Below are positions 1 to 30,172 of a DNA stretch of 64,000 nt, piece after piece. This stretch comes from Corallium rubrum (Eukaryota; Cnidaria; Anthozoa; Scleralcyonacea; Coralliidae), in contig OZ035998.1 in the NCBI GenBank assembly GCA_964035015.1, positions 18,288,260 through 18,352,259 of the forward strand. The letters are read 5' to 3'. The notes beneath the pieces were generated by a model, which worked only from the letters and a program-made list of their open reading frames with translations, searched no databases and was not told where the DNA came from. The translations under genes and the position numbers were made by a program. The number at the start of each line of letters is the position of its first letter. Within the stretch, counting starts at the first letter, position 1.

Positions 1-968
1 CAAACAAACAAACAAACAAACAAACAAACAAACAAACAAACAAACAAACAAACAAACAAACAAACAAACAAACAAACAAACAAACAAACAAACAAACAAA
101 CAAACAAACAAACAAACAAACAAACAAACAAACAAACAAACAAACAAACAAACAAACAAACAAACAAACAAACAAACAAACAAACAAACAAACAAACAAA
201 CAAACAAACAAACAAACAAACAAACAAACAAACAAACAAACAAACAAACAAACAAACAAACAAACAAACAAACAAACAAACAAACAAACAAACAAACAAA
301 CAAACAAACAAACAAACAAACAAACAAACAAACAAACAAACAAACAAACAAACAAACAAACAAACAAACAAACAAACAAACAAACAAACAAACAAACAAA
401 CAAACAAACAAACAAACAAACAAACAAACAAACAAACAAACAAACAAACAAACAAACAAACAAACAAACAAACAAACAAACAAACAAACAAACAAACAAA
501 CAAACAAACAAACAAACAAACAAACAAACAAACAAACAAACAAACAAACAAACAAACAAACAAACAAACAAACAAACAAACAAACAAACAAACAAACAAA
601 CAAACAAACAAACAAACAAACAAACAAACAAACAAACAAACAAACAAACAAACAAACAAACAAACAAACAAACAAACAAACAAACAAACAAACAAACAAA
701 CAAACAAACAAACAAACAAACAAACAAACAAACAAACAAACAAACAAACAAACAAACAAACAAACAAACAAACAAACAAACAAACAAACAAACAAACAAA
801 CAAACAAACAAACAAACAAACAAACAAACAAACAAACAAACAAACAAACAAACAAACAAACAAACAAACAAACAAACAAACAAACAAACAAACAAACAAA
901 CAAACAAACAAACAAACAAACAAACAAACAAACAAACAAACAAACAAACAAACAAACAAACAAACAAA
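1..968. repeat. (CAAA)n microsatellite, about 242 perfect units
   Basis: The first 968 bases are an uninterrupted CAAA tetranucleotide array. It lies in the phosphatase gene, upstream of the first exon visible here. A second CAAA array at 46.1 kb is the tail of a dispersed element, so this one may have started as such a tail. Perfect identity over nearly 1 kb means recent expansion or an assembly-filled array. Confidence 0.97.
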
Positions 969-1095
969 AAGAAAATTACACGTGCCTTGAAGATATGAAT
1001 TATATCTTCTCGTCTTTCACCACTTGTGGGTTTGGCATTAATTTCTCTTGTTGCTGTGGGGAAATTGGCTTTATGCGCCACTGTCTTTTGCGTAG

Positions 1096-20182
<19,087 letters not shown>

Positions 20183-21765
20183 AGTGTTTTAGCGCTACTA
20201 TACTCATCAAACCGCTCGATTTATTGCGCGGTACACATAGTTTTAGATGATTTTTTACAGAAATTACTCATTCCTCTTTTGCTTGCGTTTAGTCTAGTGA
20301 TAGATCTAAAACCCATTGATTTGTAGCGAAGAGTTTCTGGTCAAGCCCAAACTAGTTCCTAGTTCCCTCTTTAATAAGTTCTTGATAAATTGAAGACGAG
20401 CAGGATCAGCATGGATAATATGATGGATCGTTTTCCACGAATCCTCTCTCTCAAGAAAAGACTCGTGGAAAGTTATTCGTCTTCATCCATTCTGACCTCG
20501 CTCGTGTTCAATTTCGGAGTAATTTTGAACGGGCCTCTAACAATTTCAGTTGCTCTAACCGATTTTGAAAACGAGAGGCCTTGGAACCAGGTTCCTGATA
20601 CAAGACCGCGTAGAGGACAGTTTGTAGAGGGACTAAAAGCGACTGATAGAGCTTTATGTTGCGTGGTTTAATTTTGCCTCGAAGTTAGCGTTTGTGATAT
20701 GGAGCATGGAGGTCAGAATTACGAAGTAAATCCTATTACTGGAAAGAGAACTTCCATTGTTGTAGTAATACAAACTGTACGTTTGCCTCAACAAGTTATG
20801 AGTAGTGAGCTTTTAAAACTTGAGAGAACATATATAAAATACTGTGCTTTCTTGGGAATTTTATTAACGGCTTCAAATTAATGGATTGAACAGGTCTGTT
20901 GAATATAAGTTCCTAAACTTAGAAATGTGGGCATAGCTTACTTGATTTGAGCATATACATGCCAAGCATTCTGAAACTGATTTTAAATCATAATCTTAAC
21001 CCCTAATCATTACCCTAAACCCAATCCCATAACTCTAAATCCCATGCAACCTAGCCATAAACCCTAACCCGAAACTCTATGTTAGTTGTTTTTCCAGTGA
21101 TTGTGTTTATTTCGTAATATCAAAAAATTTCAATAACCAATAGTATTTTTTTGTTTGGGTCTATCATACGTAGTCACATACGTATATAAAAAGACAAAAT
21201 AGTTTCGCAATTGTAACACAAACGTTTCACCAAAGATGCACAATTTTCGAAAAAGTATCTGCCCTCTGTATTGGACTGCATGGTCTCGTCGCGTATTGCA
21301 ATTTGTGTCATTCTTCGCTGTGGCCGCCATGATGTAATGTTTCTATATCTATCATCTATAGTCTATCTAATTGTTAACTGGTCACGCTGGCGTTCATGCA
21401 TATAATCGTTATTAGTCTATATGAATGCCCAGTTATAGTTTCCGCATACGAGGAAGTATATACAATATACATTAAAATAATAAATTAATATAGCATAACA
21501 ATTTTGTCCACGCATATAGTTTTTCTTTACCTTGTCAAATTAAAACACTTGAACCAATTCTTGTATCTTGTTTTACTTATTGATTGATTTATGTATGTAT
21601 AAGGAAGCTTCGGTGGCCCAGTCGTCAGAGCGACTGCCTTTCACCTCTGACGTCAATTATATGTTGTTTTCGGGTTCTCCGGTTTCCTTCTATATATAGG
21701 AAATGTTGACGGCAAGGTTATGTGATCACGCACAAAAAGAATCAAGTTCACGTGAAGATGAACTG
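20183..21765. other. PTPR 3' flank with degenerate telomere-like CCCTAA stretch
   Basis: 20510-20600 is a piece of the dispersed repeat (GGGCCTCTAACAATTTCAGT). 20995-21077 is a diverged run of CCCTAA/CCCATAA-type units. AATAAA at 21479-21484 is a possible poly(A) signal for the phosphatase gene. Confidence 0.5.
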
Positions 21766-21766
<1 letters not shown>

Positions 21767-21819
<53 letters not shown>

Positions 21820-21824
21820 GTTGG

Positions 21825-21883
<59 letters not shown>

Positions 21884-21903
21884 GTTGATTGATTGATTGG
21901 TTG
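21767..21903. repeat. (TTGA)n microsatellite with GGTT interruptions
   Basis: About 34 units of GATT with two GGTTGGTT interruptions. NQSI-rich frames here are artefacts. Confidence 0.95.
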
Positions 21904-22009
21904 ACATTTTCGAGTAGAAGTAGAATCGGACACATTTCAAGACAGTTTTAGTATTAGCTTATTTGTATATCAAAAAAACGAAGTGTTCTGATGTTTAAAG
22001 TTGTGTTGT

Positions 22010-22800
22010 TTTGGCCACGTTTACACGGTCTCGAATTCGTCCTATTTCGCCGTGTAAACAGGCAGAACCGTACAAATTTGAGACTGGTTCCGAATTTGTC
22101 CTGTACCGTGTAACACAGGAGCCCATCTTGGCAGCGCGTGGGCACCTGTGGCGGACTAGCTCGAAAGACGCGCGGGGACTGTAGCAGGGGATTTAAAAAA
22201 AACGAAAAACGGTTACCGGAAGCGGGAAAAAAGGCGGAAAAAAGGAAAACACAGGGGGAAACGGGGGGAGGGAGAGGAAAAAATATAAGGGACGAAACAC
22301 CAAACGTTCAACGTGGAATGTGTTCCGCAAGTAGCCAGGACATCTCGTATCGTCGGGAGCCACCGTTGAAATACTGAAACCTACTGAAACTCGGAGTCAT
22401 ATGAATGTGCAATAAATCAATAATCCTGAGACTTCCCGCTTTATCCGAAAAGCTTATCGTAGGATTTCGTAGCTATCCGAAGTGTCAACGATGATGTAGT
22501 GTCCTAGCTACTTGCGGAACACATCTCCCGAAAATACGATACGTGATTTAGCTGCAAAATCACGGCTAAAAGTTGAGATTTTGCATCATTTTGATAATAT
22601 TTTGATAAATGAATCATTATCACAACTACTTTGCTCAATTGTCTTACAATTGTAATACCTATAGCGCTTAAAACGATGTTCAAAACAAGGAAGAATTCGT
22701 GTTTCATCTCATTATTTTCCTAAACACACCACGATCGAGTGTGCCACAGGTGCCCACGCTCTGCAAGATGGGCTCCCTGTGCGTGTAAACGGGGTCTTAG
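22010..22800. mobile_element. Nested TIR elements
   Basis: Outer inverted pair: GAGCCCATCTTG...GTGGGCACCTGTGG near 22112 and its complement near 22745, next to GTGTAAAC termini. Inner pair: GTTCCGCAAGTAGCCAGGAC at 22321 against GTCCTAGCTACTTGCGGAAC at 22500. No transposase seen. Confidence 0.7.
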
Positions 22801-23056
22801 GTTTACGGCACCAGATTTTAAACACGTTCCAGGAATTTCAGAGTCAGATAAAGTGTAGTCTGCGACAGAATAGGGATCGAGCGAGAGGACTAGTGGAAAA
22901 TGATTCATCTTTATCCAGCACGATCTTGCTGGAACTCGGATTCTTCTCTCTCCTCCGCAGAGGCTTCGCGGGATTCTTCTCGAAATTAGAAAAATATGAA
23001 CGAGGCCGGGCACTGCGCTTTTAAACAAACTTCTTCTTAAGAGCAGCAAACGAGTT

Positions 23057-23352
23057 ACGTTAAAAGGTTGTTACATACGAGGTATTGCTTTGTTAGAAAA
23101 GTAGTGTGCTGTGTAGGAAGTGATTGTGTTGAAATACATTTATACATTTCACGTTTTGGAAGTAGACCGGCCAACCTTGCTGTATGATATTCTAAAGAAT
23201 TGTGCAGACCAAGGCGAGTATATATATCTGCCTTGGTTTTCCTTGGCACGACCGGCTGGCGCCTGGATAATTTGGGGCCATATTTGAGGCCCACGCTAAA
23301 CATTTTACTCCAGGCCTCTCACAATTTCAGTCTGTCGCTAGACGTTAAAAAT
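23057..23352. repeat. Dispersed repeat copy (family of 1290-1580)
   Basis: Aligns with 1290-1580 from ATTGCTTTRTTA through GGCCTCTCACAATTTC. It is followed by a poly-C tract at about 23390-23408. Confidence 0.75.
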
Positions 23353-23458
23353 GTCTGCGAGGCGGACTGCTTCTCGACGCCCTCCTCCCTCCCCCCCCCC
23401 CCCCCCCCTCCCGAAGCGACAGAGAAACAGTCGGCGATCAATGAACACACTAATAAAG

Positions 23459-23797
23459 GCGGTTTTCCGCTTGGCTTTTTCTCGTAAGCTCTAGGGTGGA
23501 ACTAATTAGCCAAGACAAAAGAAAAATGTGAGTCGGTCGACAAATGTCGCCTAGTGGAAAACCGCCTTTTAAGTCGGTTTTCCACTAGGCGATATTTTTC
23601 GCGCGAAGCGACTTTTTCTTTTGTCTCATGAGCTCTGAGCTGGAACTAATCAGAAATCTATTGAATTAGAACAAAAGAAAATCGCTTCGCGCGAAAAAAA
23701 TCGCCTAGTGGAAAACCGGCTTAAGCCGGTATTTTGGCGTGCGAGGCGACATGAATAGTCGCTTTCTCCAGTGGAAAACCAGCTTTAAGCTGGATAC
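23459..23797. mobile_element. Array of fold-back MITEs
   Basis: Two or more tandem units. The clearest is 23572-23720, with TTTTCCACTAGGCGAT and GCGCGAAGCGA arms and complements. Units are joined by AAGCCGG/CCGGCTT spacers. The array resumes at 25305 after the LINE insertion. Confidence 0.8.
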
Positions 23798-25304
23798 AAC
23801 AGGTTGATTGATCACGTCTCCTCTCAACTTCACAAACTACAGTTTGGTTTTCTTAAGGGAAAGTCTACCACGTCTCAGCTCCTACTAGTTCTACATGAAA
23901 TTGGGGAATTGCTCGACAAGAGAGTGCAAACGGATACAATCTATCTAGACTTTGCTAAAGCTTTTGACAGGGTCGACCACCAACTGCTGCTCATAAAGTT
24001 ATGCAACTTCGGCATTTGTGGAAATTTGTTGAAGTGGTTTGAGAACTACCTAGTAGATCGTCGTCAGAAGGTCACCGTCCTTGGAAAAACATCACAGCCA
24101 CTTCCAGCTCTATCTGGCGTGCCCCAAGGCTCGATTCTCGGTCCTTTGTTATTTCTTATATATGTGAATGATCTTCCTAATGTAACCAACACATCGTCCG
24201 TTGCTTTATTTGCTGATGACACTAAATGTTATCGTGATATAAGAAATTCAGAGGATGGGAAATGTCTCCAGCGTGATCTTGACAAGATATCCGAGTGGTG
24301 TGAAATCTGGCGCATGGATCTCAACCAAACCAAATGTGGTCTCCTGAGAGTAACAAGGAATACCAAACCTATTCAGACATGCTATCGTGTGACGGACACG
24401 CCAGTTAAGACCATCAGCGTTCAAAGAGATCTTGGGGTTCTAGTTACTCCTCATCTAAAATGGAACTCGCATGTATCTGCAGTATTGACTAAAGCCAACA
24501 AAATGCTGGGTTTTATTCGAAGATCTTCAATTGATATTCATGACCAGCGTGTCCGTACTGCACTATACACAGCTTTAGTTAGGAGTCACTTTGCATATTG
24601 TTCCCAAGTTTGGTCGCCGCAGTATGTGTCGTTAATTCTCAACGTTGAAAGAGTCCAACGCCGCGCCACAAAGTTTATTCTGTCATTGCCATTTAGATCC
24701 GACATCACCTATCAGGATAGACTCGTAAAAACAGGACTTCTACCTCTGTCCTACTGGCAAGAGTACCTTGACTTAGTATACCTCTTTAAACGTTTATGTA
24801 TTGCAAGTGACCCTTACATTTCTGTTAAGTCCTCTAACCGTGTAACTAGGCGCTCTAACCAAAAAAATGAAATTATTCTAAATATTCCTAAAGTAAACAC
24901 TCTAACTTTTCAAAACAGCTTTTATTGTAGAGCACCGCGAATTTTCAACTCCTTGCCATCACATTTGCGAAATGTCAACCTCTCTACTAGTCAATTTAAA
25001 TCTAAATTATTAGAATATTACCAACACGCAACCGAACACGTATACAATGTTGAAACTCCACAAACTTTTAAAACCGTCTGTGTTAAATGTCACTCGTGCC
25101 GTCCTCTGTCCGGTCTTCTTGTTAAAATGTGCTGTTAATTTATGTATATTCACGAGTCTTAGGTGAGAACTTACTTTTAATATTTATGTTTTAATGTTTT
25201 CCATATTAATTTTGTATTTTGGGGATCCCATAATGGAGCCACAAGCTCTGTGGGACTTCCCTGTCATTTTGGCAAAGCTTGTAAATAAATAAAAATAAAT
25301 AAAA
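23798..25304 (+). mobile_element. LINE retrotransposon, 5'-truncated (CR1/jockey-like)
   Basis: Contains the C-terminal reverse transcriptase frame (23804-25138), a short 3' UTR and an AAATAAATAAAAATAAATAA tail at about 25284-25304. It lies inside the MITE array: AAGCTGGA before it and TTTCCACTTGGCG after it read on as one MITE junction. The endonuclease and ORF1 are missing. Confidence 0.88.
23804..25138 (+). CDS. LINE reverse transcriptase, C-terminal 444 codons
   Basis: Reverse transcriptase of a non-LTR retrotransposon, which copies element RNA at a nicked target. Visible motifs: FGFLKGKSTTSQLL near the start, AKAFDRVDHQLL (motif A), SGVPQGSILGPLLF (motif B) and LFADDTKCY (the FADD active site). 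They are followed by thumb and C-terminal segments including YCSQVWSP and ATKFILSLP. The catalytic Asp pair is present and there is no stop or frameshift over 444 codons, which suggests recent insertion. The N-terminal endonuclease and the first RT block are cut off by 5' truncation, so the copy cannot be autonomous. The ATG at 23804 is the first Met in the frame, not a true start. Confidence 0.92.
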   Translation: MIDHVSSQLHKLQFGFLKGKSTTSQLLLVLHEIGELLDKRVQTDTIYLDFAKAFDRVDHQLLLIKLCNFGICGNLLKWFENYLVDRRQKVTVLGKTSQPLPALSGVPQGSILGPLLFLIYVNDLPNVTNTSSVALFADDTKCYRDIRNSEDGKCLQRDLDKISEWCEIWRMDLNQTKCGLLRVTRNTKPIQTCYRVTDTPVKTISVQRDLGVLVTPHLKWNSHVSAVLTKANKMLGFIRRSSIDIHDQRVRTALYTALVRSHFAYCSQVWSPQYVSLILNVERVQRRATKFILSLPFRSDITYQDRLVKTGLLPLSYWQEYLDLVYLFKRLCIASDPYISVKSSNRVTRRSNQKNEIILNIPKVNTLTFQNSFYCRAPRIFNSLPSHLRNVNLSTSQFKSKLLEYYQHATEHVYNVETPQTFKTVCVKCHSCRPLSGLLVKMCC

Positions 25305-25416
25305 TTTCCACTTGGCGTAAATTATCGCGTGCTCGACTTTTTTCTTTTGTCTTGTTCAATTTGTACAATAGAAAAGTCGAACGCGCGATATTTTATGCCT
25401 AGTGGAAATCCAGCTT
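25305..25416. mobile_element. Fold-back MITE, continuation of the 23.5-kb array
   Basis: TTTCCACTTGGCGTAAATTATCGCG and its complement ending CTAGTGGAAATCCAGCTT, about 110 bp. Same termini as the units upstream of the LINE. Confidence 0.8.
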
Positions 25417-25640
25417 AACTCTTTCTTGTCCGAATTGGTCTTTAGTATTTTATTCTGGCTAACGCCAGACGATTTTATTCACCTCTGGGGAAGCCCCCGG
25501 ACAGGAATGAGTTATAAACTATCTCTTTATAAACTATCTCTTTAACTCTTTCTTGTCCGAATTGGTCTTTAGTATTTTATTCTGGCTAACGCCAGACGAT
25601 TTTATTTACCTCTGGGGAAGCCCCCGGACAGGAATGAGTT
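25417..25640. repeat. Two direct copies of a 97-bp TIR element
   Basis: Copies 25417-25513 and 25544-25640 are almost identical. Each starts AACTCTTTCTTGTCC and ends GGACAGGAATGAGTT (12 of 15 complementary). A 30-bp spacer contains ATAAACTATCTCTTT twice. Confidence 0.88.
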
Positions 25641-25645
25641 AACGC

Positions 25646-25976
25646 CGTACAGCTATACAGTGTGTATAAAGAAAAACAGAACCCTTAGAAAATGAATTAG
25701 TATTCTGTTCAAACAACCTATTGTAGTAGTTTGAAAGCCCTAAACACCTCTGAGCCACGGGTGCGTAAAAAACACGGTTTTATACACCTGGGAAATTGAA
25801 GTGTATGCATGGTGAAAGTATTTAAAAGCTTTTTCCTCTTCCTGTTTAACTTATGTGCTTATTAATTTATAACGCAGCGCTTTTAGGGCTTTCAAACTAC
25901 TACAATAGGTTGTTTTAAAAGAATACTAATTCATTTTCTAAGGGTTCCGGGATTTTTTTATATACACTGTATACCC
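25646..25976. mobile_element. TIR MITE
   Basis: Arms of about 90 bp: CCCTTAGAAAATGAATTAGT and AACCTATTGTAGTAGTTTG on the left, with complements on the right. Outer ends are TATACAGTGT/ACACTGTATA. Confidence 0.85.
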
Positions 25977-26069
25977 AGGAAACTCCGTCGGAGGCATGCA
26001 TTCATGTGCATGATTGGTCGATTAAGCTTCCTTTGCATAAGCTGATGTAATGCAAACAATTCCATAAAC

Positions 26070-26241
26070 AATATAAATAAGTTTTGTGGAAACACCACGT
26101 AAAGTATTTCTTTGCTAAGCTTTCGGCCTGTTGACTCAGGCCTTCATCAGAGCAATGACAACAAGTTGTTGGCTCACGTCATAGGCCGAAAGCTTAGCAA
26201 AGAAATACTTTACGTGGTGTTTCCACAAAACTTATTTATAT
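26070..26241. mobile_element. Short inverted pair of Penelope-type 3' ends
   Basis: Arms 26071-26129 and 26182-26241 are essentially perfect 59-bp inverted copies. The left arm plus part of the 52-bp loop contains a complete hammerhead-like core; the right arm carries only its 3' half. Confidence 0.75.
26112..26155 (-). ncRNA. Hammerhead ribozyme-like motif
   Basis: Minus strand, 5' to 3': TTGCT (helix I), CTGATGA, an unpaired A, GGCCTG-AGTCAA-CAGGCC (6-bp helix II), GAA, AGCT, T as the residue before the predicted cleavage, then AGCAA (helix I, 5 bp with TTGCT). All conserved core positions of the family are present. Helix III is only the self-complementary AGCT, so activity would probably need a dimer. 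Activity is inferred, not shown. Confidence 0.6.
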
Positions 26242-27211
26242 TACTTTATCGCCATAAAAACGTTCAAAGAATTAATTCCATACACAGTTTTCGAAATGGC
26301 GGATTACGAAACTTTCTAAAAGCAGTGGAGGACGTAAAAAAAATTTTCGGATTTTTTGAGATTTTTGGGATTCTCGGATTTTTAAAGGTGTACGAGATTT
26401 TCAGGAGTGACACACATCTCGCTATACCCAGGGTCCCAAAACTTTTAAACAACTGCATGCCTTCATTTTAACAGTGGTGATTCTGTCTATTCACAGACGA
26501 TGTTAGCAAGCCACAGTCTTTGTCAGTAAATAATTTCAAAAATAGAGTAAACAACATCCTACTTTGTAATTCAACTTGTACATACATTCAAATATATGCT
26601 AAAAATACCTTTATTCTGGTGTTTTGGATCCTGTGTTACGGCTTTTTTGCACTTAATTCATGTTCAATATGTTCTTCACTCATGACGAAGTTTTCGAAAA
26701 CATCGCTACGACCAAAACCTAGCCAAAACATACAAAAAATGCGAAGAATTATAGAAAACATACTTCCTTACCTTTATAAAGTTTTGTTTTTACGATATTC
26801 GATATATACAACATCTCAGTGATAAATGTTTTCAGTATTATGCTCTTTTGTTTGTCTCAAAAACTACAGACCCCATTTTGAAAAAAAATTCAACAGTTCA
26901 ATGAATCAACAAATTCTAAAATCTCATACTTCAAAATGACAACTCAGAGGGGGAGACTGAAACGAGTAAAGTCACTGCAGTGTTGAATAAGTACCAGTCT
27001 CTTTTCTAAAACTACTTTTGAAGAACAATTTCTTGTGATGCAATAGTCACCGCGCTAGGTGGTGACTATTACCTCAGAATCACCGCTGAGCGGACCAATC
27101 AAAAAGCTGGAAAGCCTCTTTTCCACTATGAAATTATACTAACCGCTGACAGAAACCTCTGGCGATAAGCCAATGAAAAGCCTTCTTTTAACGAAATTGA
27201 CCAATCACAAA
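26242..27211. other. Intergenic, no gene recognised
   Basis: Short open frames only (for example 26112-26471 and 26520-26822), with no domain signals. I see nothing else. Confidence 0.45.
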
Positions 27212-28310
27212 ATAACAATAATAATAATAATAAATTCTTTATTTATTTAGAGGCTGTTTATATGAGCCGAGCTAGCCCGGTTAGCCATGCAGGCTGATTC
27301 GTTTATTGAAGTTCTCATCACGGCGATCACAGACAACCAAAATAATATCTTAAAACACATTTGGCTTAGTTTGGCTGCAGGAAGAACATAAAGTGAGTTC
27401 AAGTGATGTTTTACAGTTGAGGAAAGATTTTCGTAACACAACTTAGCCCGGTTAGCCAGGCTAGCCCAGCTCATATAAACCGGGCTAGCTCGGTTAACCG
27501 GGCCAGCCCAGTCCATGTAATCGCCCCCTTAAACTGTGAAGACCCATTCAGCTGTAATAGCTGGTCTTACCTGGGTGAACAGAATGTAAAATAGTTCATT
27601 ATTAACATAAATAGACCTATCACAGTTCTCATTAATTACAATATAAAAACTTAACCAAAGACTAACAATTATAAACTACAATTATGTGAAGAATTGTCAA
27701 TTTCTAAAAGATATTTAAAAACCAAGTAGTTAAAACTACTGAGAACTTTAATGTCCCTAATCAGTGACTTCGGGAGCAAGTTCCAGTCTCGAGCTGCCGC
27801 AAACTTAAACATAGTTTGTTCGAGTCAAGTATTAACTTGAGGTATCTATCAAAGTTTGATCTCGGAGGGTTTTTTCCCTTAACGAACTTCTTAAAAGAAA
27901 TTAATCGTTAAAATACATAGGACAGTCAATATTATTTACAATTTTAAGAGACCCAGGCGGTTACGCATTTGTTGTGTGCAAGTTGATCTGTTAGCGTGTA
28001 AGATGGTTCTCATTGCCTTGTTTTGAATTATTTCAACATGGTCGTTTAGAACAGTCATACGATTGAAGCATAGTCAATAATAGGCAAGATTGTTTGCTTA
28101 TAAACTCTGAGAAGGACTTCAGTTGGTAGAAAACTTGAAATATGATTCAGTAATTTCAGTTGTTTGGGATACGAGCGTTGACATATCCGATCAACTTGAG
28201 GTTTCCAGTATGTCACACGTCGTATATCACGAGCAGTGATCAGCCAGCCGTTGTTCATGCCGAAATTATAATGAGCAGACAGATGACAGAAGAAATTGAA
28301 CAATTAAGCG
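27212..28310 (-). pseudogene. LINE 3' fragment (decayed RT end)
   Basis: On the minus strand 28303-28055 reads as an RT thumb region (RISSFLP-like LNHISSFLPTEVLLRVYKQT and ILPIIDYASIV). It continues in another frame with VEIIQNKAMRTIL and later SARDWNLLPKSLI, both typical of CR1-like LINE C-termini. Frameshifts and stops break it. The 3' UTR is interrupted by a Harbinger-type MITE (27250-27528) and ends at a (TTA)n tail at about 27212-27233. Confidence 0.75.
27250..27528. mobile_element. Harbinger-type MITE with TTA target duplication
   Basis: 279 bp with GAGGCTGTTTATATGAGCC at the left and a decayed inverse at the right, inner repeats of CCCGGTTAGCC, flanked by TTA on both sides. Same family as 57706-58087. 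Confidence 0.75.
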
Positions 28311-29009
28311 AAGCAATAAGTTCTACAGAAAACAAAAACGGCTACAAAATAGTTAGAATGGAAATTATTAATGGTAAGATCGTTAAATCGTGTTCATTTA
28401 AAACGAAATTACTGCAAACAAATTAAAACGCATTTCAAAATTACGCTTGCTATTGGGCAAACGCCCGGTGGGCCCCTTGCCTGTGGGGCCTCCTTTGGGC
28501 CCTTAAATGTTTTTGACTAAAAAAGGCTGCAACAACCTACTGTATACATGCTCAGGATAAAATAAGTTTCTAGCATTTATAGTGGTTCCAATATTTCGAG
28601 TTCCGGAATTGTGAAGAAAGCATGTAATTAAATGTGGTGCACAGAAAACTGAGGCGTAAGAAGAAGGTACGTCGACGAGTTGCAAGAAGCAGTTCAGCTC
28701 TGAAAAGAGAACAATGTACAGGGTCCGTGGAGCTGAGGGAAAGTGGAACAATTACTCCCCCTTTTTTCCTGATATAGCCTAGCTCTTTATAATATTCATT
28801 ATTTTTGGGATTATTACTCAAAAACGGAAAATGTGAATCTAAAAAGTTTGAAATGCGTACTTTAAAGTTAACGCTTCAAACATCAGATTCATAATCAAAT
28901 TCAAAAAAGATGTAGTATATTGTCGGTAAGTGGTTAGTGCATGGTATGAAAAAGCGTCGTCCTTTGTTTTATTGGTAACCGTCAGGCCTTATATATTAAG
29001 GTTACAGGA
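28311..29009. other. Intergenic, no feature recognised
   Basis: No domain-bearing frame. A GGGCAAACGCCCGGTGGGCC stretch near 28457 may be a TE end. Confidence 0.4.
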
Positions 29010-29470
29010 TACCCTAGGAAGCCAGTTCAAAGAAATTTGTTCCCCGCTCGCTCATTTTTTCCCCGATTTGTCTCAAATTTGCACAAAATGTAGTTAAGTA
29101 TGTGACGGACACTATCGTATTATACAGTAAATAAGAAATAAAATATTGTTGCAGATATACTCATCAATCCTAGCTGCTAAACCACTTCATTAATAAAAAA
29201 ATGCGAAGGCACTTTTTTAGAACAAACATTGAGAAGTGTAAATATGATAAATTGAGAGCTTTTTGGTAAAACCAAAGACCGCCTTAAACCGCGGCGAGAA
29301 GGTGCTGTGATTTTAAACTGAAGAGTATATCTGCAACAACATTTTATTTCTTATTTACTGCGTAATACGATAGTGTCGGTCACATACTTAACTACATTTG
29401 GTGCAAGTTTGAGACAAATCGGGAAAAAATTGAGCGAGCGGTAACAAATTTCTTGAAATGGCTTCCTCAC
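29010..29470. mobile_element. Fold-back MITE
   Basis: Arms of about 150 bp; GCTCGCTCATTTTTTCCCCG and ATAGTGTCGG-type blocks appear as inverted copies at both ends. Confidence 0.85.
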
Positions 29471-29751
29471 AAACTAACATACTAAAGCCAAAGTCTATAA
29501 TTTGAGAAAAATCATTGATAGAAATGATAAAATGTGCCATCATGTTTTAAAACTAATAAAAGTTTGCTTAAAAGTGTTGTAAAAATGCAGGAAATGCCAT
29601 TTCAGAAACCCAAATTTTAAAAATTTTCCGGGAGAGGATCCCCCAGATCCCCCTACACATACGCGTCTATGCAAAAGAAGTTGATTAGAGAAACGTACTT
29701 GACCCCCTTTTACAACAAATCCCCCCTCGGGCCCCTCTAACCGTAGCCAGT

Positions 29752-30102
29752 CTGCCCCAACACTGCTGCCAAACGTTTTGCGCAGGTGCGACGTCCGAGC
29801 TCGTCCTCGGAAAAAGAGCTGGAAAACACTGAAATATTTGTACTGGTTCGAGAGTCCGACACAAAAGTTAAAATTATAAGCATACTACCAAAAAGATATA
29901 AGATAGGTAATTTGTGCATGGCTTCCTGGTCAATAATGTAACATATTCTGAATTTATTCCTTCGTAATTTTCTTTACTCTTTTTTTAAAACACAAATGAA
30001 TAGTCGAGTCTTACTTAGTCTTCACTGTCTGGTGGTTGTTGTCGCCACGGCTATAGTTTCCACTTCTCTTGCAATGTTTACTAAGCGAATTCACGCTTGC
30101 GC
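29752..30102. repeat. Dispersed repeat copy (family of 1630-2000)
   Basis: CTGCCAAACGTTTTGCGC through AATAGTCGAGTCTTACTTAG aligns with 1636-1890. Continues after the hAT MITE at 30181. Confidence 0.8.
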
Positions 30103-30172
30103 CAGGGGCGTAGGAAGCAGGGGGACCGGGGGGGGGGCGGCTCCCAACTTTATCAAGCTTCCTACGCCCCTG
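30103..30172. mobile_element. 70-bp hAT-type MITE with 8-bp target duplication
   Basis: Termini CAGGGGCGTAGGAAGC and exact inverse GCTTCCTACGCCCCTG. GCTTGCGC occurs on both sides (30095-30102, 30173-30180). An 8-bp duplication and CAGGGG-type ends are hAT hallmarks. It interrupts the dispersed repeat. Confidence 0.85.

Noticed and set aside
20995..21077. Interstitial telomere
   Set aside because: CCCTAA-like words are present but irregular and degenerate; too weak to call more than telomere-like.
21653..21940. Asn-Gln-Ser-Ile repeat protein
   Set aside because: Translation of the (TTGA)n array.
22138..22377. Lys/Arg-rich 79-codon frame as a small nuclear protein
   Set aside because: Lies between TIRs of a nested element, low complexity, no splice sites or homologous motif.
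25417..25640. CRISPR-like direct repeats
   Set aside because: Only two copies, 97 bp, with inverted ends, in a eukaryotic genome; no spacer series.
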